A stretch of DNA of 16,911 nucleotides from contig DDHL01000105.1 of the NCBI GenBank assembly GCA_002352945.1, forward strand, positions 9,282 to 26,192, written 5' to 3'. This document shows, piece after piece, positions 8,258 to 14,890 of this stretch. The DNA is from Campylobacteraceae bacterium UBA1877. Its GTDB lineage: Bacteria > Campylobacterota > Campylobacteria > Campylobacterales > Campylobacteraceae. Every line of letters begins with the position of its first letter. Position 1 is the first letter of the stretch. A program made the translations under genes and the position numbers. The notes beneath the pieces were generated by a model, which was not told where the DNA came from, searched no databases, and saw only the letters and a program-made list of their open reading frames with translations.

Positions 8258-8935
8258 GTTTTGTTTTAAATAACTCTTCCACAGGCGCATCATGTGGTGC
8301 GCTTGTTTTTCTTTTGTATAGTTAAATCGAAATTCTGCTTCTTTTAGATAAAGCCCAAAATACTCCTCTTTTATTCCATGAAAAGGTTTCATAAACTCTT
8401 CTAAAAAGAGCCAAAATGCTCCGATGGGAGTATTGTATGATTCAATTCTTACAAGCTTGTTCCACTGGTAATAGTGAGCAAGAGTTTGGATAAAGTCTGG
8501 ATTTTTTTTAGTCTCTTCATCTAAATTTTTCCAATGATCTGGCATCAAAAGAGTGTAAACACCCCCGTTTCCATAAAGGGCTATTATTCCTATTCCATAA
8601 ATAAGACACTCCTTTTTTTTGCGCATTGAGGCTGGAAGATAAAGGTACTCTTCATACTCATTATATGATGAGCGCTCTTGCTGATAAATTTCATCTAAAA
8701 ATGCAGGCAGTAAAGAGCGGAATAAATTAAAATATGAACGAATAGTTGGAAGAGTTGCCCCACAAAAAGCAGAAGCCTCTTTTGGGCTTAAACCATTTAT
8801 GAAAGCATCTAAAAATTGAAAACTTTTTTCAATCTTTTTTTTGCTAAAGCGGTGTTTGCAATTTGAGCATTCAAAACGACCATCTTTAAGCTTATACAAG
8901 TGGGAATTATCGCAATAGGGACAATTTATCTGCAT
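8252..8935 (-). CDS. Zinc-ribbon/HTH protein resembling an inactivated IS1595/ISXO2-type transposase
   Basis: The 227-residue product has the layout of an ISXO2-like transposase. A zinc ribbon is formed by C5, C8, C23 and C26. A helix-turn-helix region lies at about 48-75 ([20 protein letters not shown]). A shortened RNase-H-like part ends in [12 protein letters not shown] (170-181) and [10 protein letters not shown] (196-205), which resemble the family's GIESFWSLLKR and YLDEFxFRFN blocks. The catalytic residues seem lost. The first Asp motif (EVDE in the family) reads EYEE at 93-96, no middle TDG motif is visible, and the HTNGIE block reads SYNTPIG. There are no flanking inverted repeats or target duplications, so I read it as a domesticated DNA-binding protein rather than a mobile element. 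It faces nikR and diverges from hypB, and could regulate either. No ribosome binding site precedes the ATG. The call rests on motif recognition alone. Confidence 0.6.
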   Translation of the reverse strand: MQINCPYCDNSHLYKLKDGRFECSNCKHRFSKKKIEKSFQFLDAFINGLSPKEASAFCGATLPTIRSYFNLFRSLLPAFLDEIYQQERSSYNEYEEYLYLPASMRKKKECLIYGIGIIALYGNGGVYTLLMPDHWKNLDEETKKNPDFIQTLAHYYQWNKLVRIESYNTPIGAFWLFLEEFMKPFHGIKEEYFGLYLKEAEFRFNYTKEKQAHHMMRLWKSYLKQNL

Positions 8936-8941
8936 ATCACA

Positions 8942-8947
8942 ATTGTA
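8942..8947 (-). promoter_or_regulatory. Candidate extended -10 for the transposase-like gene
   Basis: Read on the minus strand, TGCTACAAT (TACAAT at 8947-8942) resembles an extended -10 element. Only six bases separate it from the ATG at 8935, so the transcript would be leaderless or nearly so. This agrees with the absence of a ribosome binding site. It may be chance in AT-rich DNA. Confidence 0.25.
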
Positions 8948-8996
8948 GCATAATAACTCCGTTTTTTTTATTAGTTTTTCGTTTACTCAGTGAGGA

Positions 8997-9023
8997 TTTA
9001 ACTGGCGGTAATATAATGTTAAA
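8997..9023 (+). promoter_or_regulatory. hypB promoter region: -10 box flanked by a TTTAAC-N15-GTTAAA inverted repeat
   Basis: A perfect consensus -10 hexamer TATAAT (9012-9017) stands 32 bp before the hypB start. There is no convincing -35, which is usual for Campylobacterota. The hexamer is enclosed by the inverted repeat TTTAAC (8997-9002) and GTTAAA (9018-9023), placed so that a bound dimer would cover the promoter. The strong ribosome binding site AGAGGAGA (9037-9044) follows. This promoter would drive hypB-hypC-hypD-hypE-hypA separately from the hyd operon. The -10 is convincing; the repeat as operator is a guess. Confidence 0.5.
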
Positions 9024-9049
9024 GATAAAATTTTTTAGAGGAGACTCTT

Positions 9050-9799
9050 ATGTGTAAAGATTGCGGCTGTACATTAGCTGATCACGAACACCACCATGAA
9101 CATCATCACGAACACGAACATGTTCATCATCCAAATCCACAATTAAATGACTCCAAAACAGTTGAAGTTATTACAAAAATTCTTGATGCAAACGACAAAG
9201 AGGCTGCCCACAACCGCGCCCACTTTGAAAAACATGGAGTTTTAGCAATTAATCTTATGAGCAGCCCTGGAGCTGGAAAAACAACTCTTCTGGAAGCAAC
9301 TATTGATTCAAAGCAGATTCGCCTTGGAGTAATTGAGGGGGATTTAGAAACAAACCAAGATGCCGATAGAATCAAAGCCAAAGGTGCACCAGCTTTTCAA
9401 ATTGCAACGGGCCAAGCGTGCCATTTAGATGCTTTTATGGTCCATAAGGGATTGCATGAAATGCCACTTGATGAACTTGATGTGGTATTTGTAGAAAATG
9501 TTGGAAATCTTGTGTGTCCAGCAAGTTATGATGTCGGCACTCACATAAATGTTGTTCTTCTTTCAGTTCCAGAAGGAGATGATAAACCAGCAAAATATCC
9601 CGTTATGTTCCGAGCTGCAGATGTGTTGATTATTACCAAGTGCGGTCTTTTGGAGCATTTTGATTTTGACGTGCAGCATGCAATTACTGAAGCAAGAAAA
9701 CTCAATCCAAAAATCGATGTTATCCAAGTAGATAGTAAGAGTGGTGAAGGAATCGATAAGTGGGTTAACTTTTTAAAACTCAAAATGTCTATGCGCTAA
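9050..9799 (+). CDS. hypB: Nickel-inserting GTPase HypB
   Basis: HypB hydrolyses GTP and, with HypA, delivers nickel to HydB. The N-terminus has the CKDCGC high-affinity nickel motif (2-7), like CxxCGC of E. coli HypB, followed by a His-rich stretch (13-27, ten His in fifteen residues) likely to store nickel. The G domain has the P-loop SSPGAGKTT (71-79), switch region GDLETNQDADR (97-107), and the metal site C124, H125 and C156. The guanine-specificity motif normally reads NKxD or TKxD; here it reads T196-K197-C198-G199, with Gly (codon GGT, 9644-9646) in place of the specificity Asp. One base change from GAT would explain it. The 249-residue length is normal. It leads the hypBCDEA operon with its own promoter, and the next gene starts 11 bp after the stop. 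Confidence 0.96.
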   Translation: MCKDCGCTLADHEHHHEHHHEHEHVHHPNPQLNDSKTVEVITKILDANDKEAAHNRAHFEKHGVLAINLMSSPGAGKTTLLEATIDSKQIRLGVIEGDLETNQDADRIKAKGAPAFQIATGQACHLDAFMVHKGLHEMPLDELDVVFVENVGNLVCPASYDVGTHINVVLLSVPEGDDKPAKYPVMFRAADVLIITKCGLLEHFDFDVQHAITEARKLNPKIDVIQVDSKSGEGIDKWVNFLKLKMSMR

Positions 9800-9810
9800 A
9801 AGGAGCAAAA

Positions 9811-10092
9811 ATGTGCCTGTCAATACCATCAAAAGTGGTTGAAATTGATGAAAATAATGTAGCAACAGTTGATACCATGGGTGTGCGACGCCAAGTGACA
9901 CTCGATCTTATCGATGAACCAGTTAAGGTTGGTGAATATGTTTTAATTCATGTTGGATACGCTATGGGGAAAATTAGTGAAGCCGAAGCTCTTGAGAGTA
10001 TTAAAGCTTATGAGGAGATTGTCCAAGCAATGCAAGATGGAAAGATCGATCCAGATGAAGGAGTAAGCGGGGGGTATTATGGATCTGATTGA
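9811..10092 (+). CDS. hypC: Hydrogenase assembly chaperone HypC
   Basis: This small chaperone (93 residues) binds HypD to hold the Fe(CN)2CO unit and then carries it to the large-subunit precursor. The essential N-terminal MCLSIPSKV motif is intact; C2 is the iron-binding residue after loss of Met1. The OB-like core continues through GVRRQVTLDLI and VLIHVGYAMGKI, both typical of HypC/HupF. The ribosome binding site AAAAGGAG (9798-9805) overlaps the hypB stop codon. The 3' end overlaps the hypD start by 14 bp, which fits coupled production of the two partners. Only one HypC-type protein is visible here, consistent with a single hydrogenase being matured by this cluster. Confidence 0.96.
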   Translation: MCLSIPSKVVEIDENNVATVDTMGVRRQVTLDLIDEPVKVGEYVLIHVGYAMGKISEAEALESIKAYEEIVQAMQDGKIDPDEGVSGGYYGSD

Positions 10093-11191
10093 AGGGTTTC
10101 GTAATCCCGAACATATCAAAGCGCTTAGTGCTCAAATAAAAGCTGAAGCAAAAACCCCGATAAATATAATGGAAGTGTGCGGAGGACATACTCATACTAT
10201 TATGAAATTTGGGATTCCTCAGCTTCTGCCTGAAACAGTCGAGTTTGTCCACGGTCCTGGATGTCCTGTTTGTATTATGCCAAAGGAACGAATTGATGCG
10301 GCTTTAGTTCTTGCTAAGCAAGAAGGAGTCATTTTAGCAACCCTTGGAGATATGATACGAGTTCCAGGAAGCAAAACCTCTTTACAGCAGCTTCGATCAC
10401 AAGGTGCTGATATAAGGGCTTTGTATTCACCGCTTGATGTGCTTAAAATCGCAAAAGAGAATCCTGATAAAAAAGTTGTATTTTTTGCAATCGGCTTTGA
10501 GACAACTACACCTATGAGTGCTAGCTTAATCGACAAAGTTGTAAAAGAAGATATTAAAAATATTCTTATTCACTGCAATCATGTTACAGTGCCTGAGCCT
10601 ATGGAGGCGATTATGGCAGATGGGGATGCAAAGATTGATGCTTTTTTAGGACCATCTCATGTAAGTGTGATTACCGGCTCATCCATGTTTGAGCCTTTGG
10701 CTTCTAAGTTTAATACTCCAATTGTAGTTGCAGGTTTCGAGCCAGTAGATGTGATGGAATCGATTTTGCGAATTGTGCGCCAAATAAATAGGGGTGAAGC
10801 TAAGGTAGAAAATCAGTACTCAAGAGCTGTAAGTTATGAGGGAAATGTGCATGCAAAGGCTTTAATCAATAAATATTTCCAAAAGCGCTCTCATTTTAGG
10901 TGGCGCGGAATTGGTGATATTCCAAAAAGTGCTTTAGAGCTTCGACCTGAGTATGCGCATCTTGATGCTGAAGTTTACTTTAAAGATATATTGCCTCAAA
11001 AGCCAATTGATGATCATAAAAGATGTATTTGTGGCCAAATTTTAAAAGGTCGTGCAAAACCCTATGAGTGTAAAGTTTTTGGCAAAGCTTGTACTCCAAC
11101 TTCTCCTATGGGATCATGTATGGTTTCAAGTGAAGGGGCGTGTGCAGCTTATTATCGATATGGCGCACTATTAACCAAAGGAGCTTCATGA
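10079..11191 (+). CDS. hypD: Fe-S assembly protein HypD
   Basis: HypD is the scaffold on which iron receives its CN and CO ligands. Family blocks appear in order: CGGHTHTIMKFGIP (from C34), GPGCPVCIMP (C62, C65), AIGFETTTP (near 137-145), and a C-terminal cysteine region (C316, C318, C331, C338, C347 and C355) containing CTPTSPMGSCMVSSEG, which supplies the 4Fe-4S cluster. The 370-residue length is normal. The chosen ATG lies inside hypC, preceded by a G-rich ribosome binding site (AAGCGGGGGG, 10065-10074). The stop TGA overlaps the hypE ATG (ATGA). Its place between hypC and hypE matches the HypC-HypD-HypE complex that its product forms. Confidence 0.97.
   Translation: MDLIEGFRNPEHIKALSAQIKAEAKTPINIMEVCGGHTHTIMKFGIPQLLPETVEFVHGPGCPVCIMPKERIDAALVLAKQEGVILATLGDMIRVPGSKTSLQQLRSQGADIRALYSPLDVLKIAKENPDKKVVFFAIGFETTTPMSASLIDKVVKEDIKNILIHCNHVTVPEPMEAIMADGDAKIDAFLGPSHVSVITGSSMFEPLASKFNTPIVVAGFEPVDVMESILRIVRQINRGEAKVENQYSRAVSYEGNVHAKALINKYFQKRSHFRWRGIGDIPKSALELRPEYAHLDAEVYFKDILPQKPIDDHKRCICGQILKGRAKPYECKVFGKACTPTSPMGSCMVSSEGACAAYYRYGALLTKGAS
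11177..11183 (+). promoter_or_regulatory. Ribosome binding site deciding the hypE start
   Basis: AAAGGAG lies four bases before ATG 11188, inside the end of hypD. It favours that ATG over an in-frame GTG at 11140, which has no such site and would add 16 residues before the conserved HypE N-terminus. Confidence 0.75.
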
Positions 11192-12186
11192 AAAGGATTC
11201 AATTAGCCCAAGGCGGCGGCGGCGAGGAGATGAACAGCCTTATTAAGAATCTTTTTTTTAAGGCCTTTTCAAATCCCATTTTAGAAAGCATGGAAGATGC
11301 AGCCACTTTACATGTAAAAGGACCCATTGCTTTTACAACCGACTCTTTTACAGTAAGTCCAATATTTTTTAATGGTGGGGATATCGGCAAACTTGCCATT
11401 GCTGGAACAGTAAATGATTTGGTGATGGCTGGGGCAAAACCTTTGTATTTAACTTGTGGATTTATGATTGAAGAGGGTTTTTTAGTCGATGATTTAAAGC
11501 GAATCATTCAAAGCATGAGCGAAGAGCTTGCAAAAAGTGATGTAAAGATTGTAGCAGGAGATACTAAGGTTGTTCCAAAAGGTGGAGTTGATGGGCTTTT
11601 TATTAACACATCGGGAGTTGGAGAGATTGTGCATTTAGGAATTTCAGCTCACAATCTTAAAAAAGGTCACGCCATCATCGTTTCAAATGAGATCGGAAAT
11701 CATGGTGCTTGTATACTTGCAAAACGTGAAGAGTTGGATTTAGAGAGTGATTTAAAAACCGATTGTGCATCCTTGTGGGAGCCGGTGAATGGACTTTTTG
11801 AAGCCAACATTGTACCTGTTGCAATGCGTGATGCAACTCGCGGAGGCTTAAGTGCTGTTTTAAACGAGTGGGCCGAGGCTTCAAATGTTGGCATTAGTAT
11901 TTATGAAGAGGCTATTCCTGTTGCCAGTGAAGTGCGTGGAATGTGTGAAATGTTAGGTTTTGAGCCTTATGAATTTGCCAATGAAGGGACGATGATTTTA
12001 TGTGTCCATAAAGATAAGGTTGAAGCCACACTTGATATTTTGCGAAAATTTGAACCTACCAAAAAAGCAACGTATATTGGAGATGTTACTGATGAATATC
12101 CCGGCAAAGTTGTTTTACAAACCCCTTGGGGAAGTCATAGATTTTTAGAGCCTCCTAAGGGTGAACTATTACCAAGGATCTGTTAA
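11188..12186 (+). CDS. hypE: Carbamoyl dehydratase HypE
   Basis: HypE accepts a carbamoyl group from HypF on its C-terminal cysteine and dehydrates it with ATP to a thiocyanate, the source of the CN ligands. The protein belongs to the PurM/AIR-synthase fold. It has the LAQGGGG N-terminal loop (6-12), FTTDSFTVSPIFFNGGDIG with GTVND (about 44-73), and MRDATRGGLSAVLNEWA near the middle. It ends in the required PRIC tetrapeptide (C332). The 332-residue length is normal. The start codon overlaps the hypD stop by 4 bp, and the stop overlaps the hypA start by 1 bp. A palindrome TTTACATGTAAA (11307-11318) lies within it, where the bases encode Leu-His-Val-Lys. Confidence 0.96.
   Translation: MKRIQLAQGGGGEEMNSLIKNLFFKAFSNPILESMEDAATLHVKGPIAFTTDSFTVSPIFFNGGDIGKLAIAGTVNDLVMAGAKPLYLTCGFMIEEGFLVDDLKRIIQSMSEELAKSDVKIVAGDTKVVPKGGVDGLFINTSGVGEIVHLGISAHNLKKGHAIIVSNEIGNHGACILAKREELDLESDLKTDCASLWEPVNGLFEANIVPVAMRDATRGGLSAVLNEWAEASNVGISIYEEAIPVASEVRGMCEMLGFEPYEFANEGTMILCVHKDKVEATLDILRKFEPTKKATYIGDVTDEYPGKVVLQTPWGSHRFLEPPKGELLPRIC
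11307..11318. repeat. Palindrome copy 4, TTTACATGTAAA, inside hypE
   Basis: A perfect 12-bp palindrome near the 5' end of hypE, read as Leu-His-Val-Lys. Confidence 0.7.
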
Positions 12187-12527
12187 TGCATGAGTTTTCT
12201 ATTGTTCAATCCCTTTTGGATTTGTGCGAATCCCACGCAAAGGAAAATAAGGCTAAAAAGATTTTAAAAGTTGAGATAAAAGTAGGAAAGCTTAGCGGAG
12301 TTGAGCCCCATTTGCTCCAATCTGCTTTTGACACTTTTAAAGAAGAGACTCTTTGTAATGATGCAGAGCTGGTGATGCATATTCAAGATTTAGTCATGTA
12401 TTGTCGGGAGTGCAAGTATGAAGCCGTCTTGGATAAAAATGAATTTTACTGCCCAAAATGCGGTTCACCAAATTTAAGTATAGTCGATGGGGAAGAGATG
12501 TATCTCATGCGATTGGAGATGGAATAG
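12186..12527 (+). CDS. hypA: Nickel metallochaperone HypA
   Basis: HypA works with HypB to insert nickel into HydB. The N-terminal MHE motif supplies the nickel ligands (H2 with neighbouring atoms), and the zinc site is formed by two CxxC pairs, C73/C76 and C89/C92. The 113-residue length is normal. Its ATG overlaps the hypE stop by 1 bp (TAATG), and AAGGAT a little upstream, inside hypE, can serve as ribosome binding site. It is the last gene of the hypBCDEA run. In relatives such as Helicobacter HypA also serves urease, but no urease gene is visible here. Confidence 0.96.
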   Translation: MHEFSIVQSLLDLCESHAKENKAKKILKVEIKVGKLSGVEPHLLQSAFDTFKEETLCNDAELVMHIQDLVMYCRECKYEAVLDKNEFYCPKCGSPNLSIVDGEEMYLMRLEME

Positions 12528-12540
12528 GTTGGTTTTAACT

Positions 12541-12552
12541 TTTACATGTAAA
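12541..12552. repeat. Palindrome copy 5, TTTACATGTAAA, after hypA
   Basis: A perfect 12-bp palindrome 13 bp beyond the hypA stop. Its left flank, AACTT before the palindrome, matches that of copy 1. Confidence 0.7.
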
Positions 12553-12582
12553 GGTTTAGCAAGTAATTTTATTTGGCTAGAT

Positions 12583-12598
12583 TCTTTACATGTAAAGA
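12583..12598. repeat. Palindrome copy 6, TCTTTACATGTAAAGA, before dgt
   Basis: The longest copy in the window, a perfect 16-bp palindrome, 45 bp before the dgt start codon. Confidence 0.7.
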
Positions 12599-12643
12599 TA
12601 GCTAAAAAGTGCTTTAAACTTTATGTATTGAGTGGTAAAAAGT

Positions 12644-13990
12644 ATGTGGGATAAATTGCTATCAGAAAAAAGATGCTATGGCGTTAATGATTTTAAATAT
12701 GAGCCCCAAAACACTCAAGAAAATTATAGGAAAAGTTTTCATAAAGATTATGATAGGGTAATTTTTTCCAATCCCTTCAGGCGCCTATCTAAAAAGACGC
12801 AAGTGCACCCCTTGTCTAAAAACGATCATGTGCACAATAGACTTACTCATAGCCTAGAAGTTGCAAGTTTAGGAAGAAGCCTTGGTTTGGGTGCGGGCGA
12901 TATTCTTCAAGAAAAATTTAAAAATGAGCTCAAAATTGATCCATATGATATTGCATACATCATCCAAACAGCTTGCTTGGCTCACGATATAGGCAATCCT
13001 CCCTTTGGACATGCGGGCGAAGAGGTGATTAAAGAGTGGTTTAAAAAGCATAAGCATGAAGAGTATTTGAAAAAATTAAAAGAAGAGGAGTTAAATGATT
13101 TTATAAATTTTGATGGAAATGCCCAAAGTTTTAGGATTGTAAGTGTGATTGAAAACAACCTCTTTGAGGGCGGAATGAACCTTACATGCGCAATCCTAGG
13201 AACACTTGTAAAATACCCCTACTCATCAGCTAAATGCGATGAGTTTAAAAAATCAAAATTTAACTATTTTCAAAGCGAAAAAACTCTTTTTGATTCACTT
13301 TTTGATGAACTTGGTTTGAAAATAGATGAAAATCACTTCAAAAGGCATCCACTCTCATTTTTAATGGAGGCTGCTGATGATATTTGCTATGGACTTTTGG
13401 ATTTGCAAGATGCCATTGAGCTACAAATTATTACTTTAAATGAAATAGAAGATATTTTTGACTCTTTATGTGCCAAAGAGAAAAAAGAGCAGATTTATAG
13501 CAGAAATGAATTTTCAGATTCTCAAAAAGTCTCCTATCTTGTGGCAGTTGCTATGAATAATTTGGCAAAATACACCTTGGAAGTTTTTAAAAATAATTTT
13601 GACAAGGTTTGTAGTAATAATCAGCCAAAAGATTTGATTGAACTTTTTGAAAAAGATGAGTTAAAAGATGGTTTAAAAAAGGCAAAAGAGCTTGGCAGAG
13701 AAAAGATTTTTAATGAAATAAGAAAGGTTGAGCTTGAACTTGGAGCTTACAATATTATCCAAACCCTTCTTGGGCATTTGATTAAAGCAGCTTACTCTTT
13801 AAATACCCATAAAGACATCAATAAACTCTCTTTTAGGGATAGACGAGCTTTGACGTTAATGGGTTCTATGAGGCCAAAGGATGGGGAGTCTTTATACCAT
13901 ATGTATCAAAGGGTACTTGATTATATAGTTGGAATGACGGATGATTTTGCAAAACATACGGCTCACCAATTAATTGGAATGGGCTACTAA
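12644..13990 (+). CDS. dgt: Deoxyguanosinetriphosphate triphosphohydrolase-family protein (Dgt, HD domain)
   Basis: Enzymes of this family hydrolyse dGTP or other dNTPs to the nucleoside and triphosphate, tuning dNTP pools. The N-terminal part has FSNPFRRLSKKTQVHPL, like the RRLxxKTQVFPL block of Dgt. The metal-binding HD motif follows: the RLTHSLEV histidine, the HD pair in CLAHDIGNPPFGHAGE, and later the Asp in EAADDICYGLLD. From this ATG the protein has 448 residues, within the dGTPase-like range. An in-frame GTG at 12632 would add four residues, but ATG 12644 has a GAGTGG-type ribosome binding site at better spacing. It is separated from hypA by 116 bp and is probably its own unit. Nothing ties it to hydrogen metabolism. 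The exact nucleotide preference cannot be read from the sequence. Confidence 0.92.
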   Translation: MWDKLLSEKRCYGVNDFKYEPQNTQENYRKSFHKDYDRVIFSNPFRRLSKKTQVHPLSKNDHVHNRLTHSLEVASLGRSLGLGAGDILQEKFKNELKIDPYDIAYIIQTACLAHDIGNPPFGHAGEEVIKEWFKKHKHEEYLKKLKEEELNDFINFDGNAQSFRIVSVIENNLFEGGMNLTCAILGTLVKYPYSSAKCDEFKKSKFNYFQSEKTLFDSLFDELGLKIDENHFKRHPLSFLMEAADDICYGLLDLQDAIELQIITLNEIEDIFDSLCAKEKKEQIYSRNEFSDSQKVSYLVAVAMNNLAKYTLEVFKNNFDKVCSNNQPKDLIELFEKDELKDGLKKAKELGREKIFNEIRKVELELGAYNIIQTLLGHLIKAAYSLNTHKDINKLSFRDRRALTLMGSMRPKDGESLYHMYQRVLDYIVGMTDDFAKHTAHQLIGMGY

Positions 13991-13993
13991 GTT

Positions 13994-14003
13994 TTACATG
14001 TAA
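13994..14003. repeat. Palindrome copy 7, TTACATGTAA, between dgt and the YitT-family gene
   Basis: The perfect 10-bp core beginning 3 bp after the dgt stop, in the 30-bp gap between two convergent genes. A weak AT-rich stem of this kind is unlikely to terminate transcription alone. Confidence 0.7.
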
Positions 14004-14020
14004 GGATGTGACTTTTTATT

Positions 14021-14853
14021 TTAATCTCCACGACCTAGCATTTCAGTAGCTTCAGTGATAATCATAAAAGCTTGTGGGTCGTACTCTCTAACAAGGGAGC
14101 GTAAAAATTGTAGCTTTCCTACTTCCACAACGATTAAAATTATCTTTTTGTTTTCACCATAAAGTCCATCGCCTTGTATTACAGTACCGTAAGGGCCAAG
14201 CTCTTGGCGTATCTTTTTGGTAAACTCATCAACCTTATCAGTTACTAGGTGAACAACTTTTTTATTTAATCTTCCGGTTAAAAGCGTATCGACTACTCTT
14301 GAGGTGATGTAAATGCTTACAATACTCCATAGTACAATAGAGCGATCTTCAAAGACAAATAAGGATGCAAAAAGTATCATTCCATCAAGAAAAAGCAGGA
14401 TTTGACCGGCTTTAAACTCAGTTTTGCTTGAAACAATCTGGGCTATAATAGTCGTTCCGCCAGCCGAAGTATTCGCTTTTATGATAAATCCAAGTCCAAT
14501 TCCAATAAAAAGACCGCCAAAAAGTGCTCCAAGGGGTGCATCAATTACGAATGCGGGCATTTTTACAACTTTATCTAAGAAATCTACAAGTAATGATATG
14601 AGCACAATTACTCCAATGCTTCTTAAAACATACCCATGTCCAAAAAATTTAAATCCTAGTATCAAAAGCGGCAGGTTAATAATTACCATCCATGATCCTA
14701 CGCTTATACTGGTAACATAGTGTAAGAGTAGGGCAATTCCAGCAGTTCCTCCAGTAAGCAGTTGGTTTGGAACAAAAAAACCCTCAATTCCTAAAGCGAT
14801 AATTGCACAGCCTAAAAAAGTTTAACATATAGCTTTGCCAAATCTTCTTTCAA
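14021..14853 (-). pseudogene. YitT/YqfU-family membrane protein gene with a one-base frameshift near its 5' end
   Basis: The protein has several hydrophobic helices followed by a soluble C-terminal DUF2179 domain (about the last 80 residues, from KVVHLVTDKVDEF through GPYGTVIQGDG), the YitT-family layout. Transport function in this family is not established. The open frame begins only at ATG 14689, which cuts through a conserved block. Upstream codons in the same frame read LGCAIIALGIEGFFVPNQLL and TGGTAG, plainly family sequence, back to a stop at 14824-14822. A TTG at 14853 with ribosome binding site AAGGA (14865-14861) opens the other frame for 13 codons, ending at TAG 14814-14812. One extra T in the run of six (14819-14814 on this strand) would join both into a 277-residue protein of normal length. 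It could be a recent mutation, a sequencing slip, or slippage-controlled expression. The start lies 37 bp after citG, so it may be cotranscribed with it. Confidence 0.75.
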
Positions 14854-14890
14854 TAAAAAATCCTTAAATGAAGTAAGTAATTTTATTGTA

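Larger units (their letters stand above)
12528..12643. other. hypA-dgt intergenic region with two copies of the ACATGT-centred palindrome
   Basis: The gap of about 116 bp holds TTTACATGTAAA at 12541-12552 and the longer perfect 16-bp palindrome TCTTTACATGTAAAGA at 12583-12598, with centres 44 bp apart. The two can also pair with each other. I see no GC-rich stem followed by a T run, so no intrinsic terminator for the hyp operon is evident. The only promoter candidate for dgt is a weak TATGTA-type -10 at about 12622-12628. Confidence 0.5.

Noticed and set aside
8236..9049. Intact insertion sequence around the transposase-like gene
   Set aside because: I found no terminal inverted repeats or target-site duplication, and the gene overlaps the nikR end by six bases, so it is not a mobile unit now.
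9080..9130. Short tandem-like repeat of CAT/CAC and GAA codons
   Set aside because: It encodes the His-rich nickel-binding stretch of HypB, so it is a protein feature and not an independent DNA repeat. The GAACATGTTC palindrome there is part of it.
11140..11187. Longer hypE starting at GTG 11140
   Set aside because: The added 16 residues are the out-of-frame end of hypD. ATG 11188 has a strong ribosome binding site and fits the family N-terminus.
13991..14020. Intrinsic terminator between dgt and the YitT-family gene
   Set aside because: The only stem is the AT-rich TTACATGTAA palindrome, too weak and without a T run directly after it on either strand.
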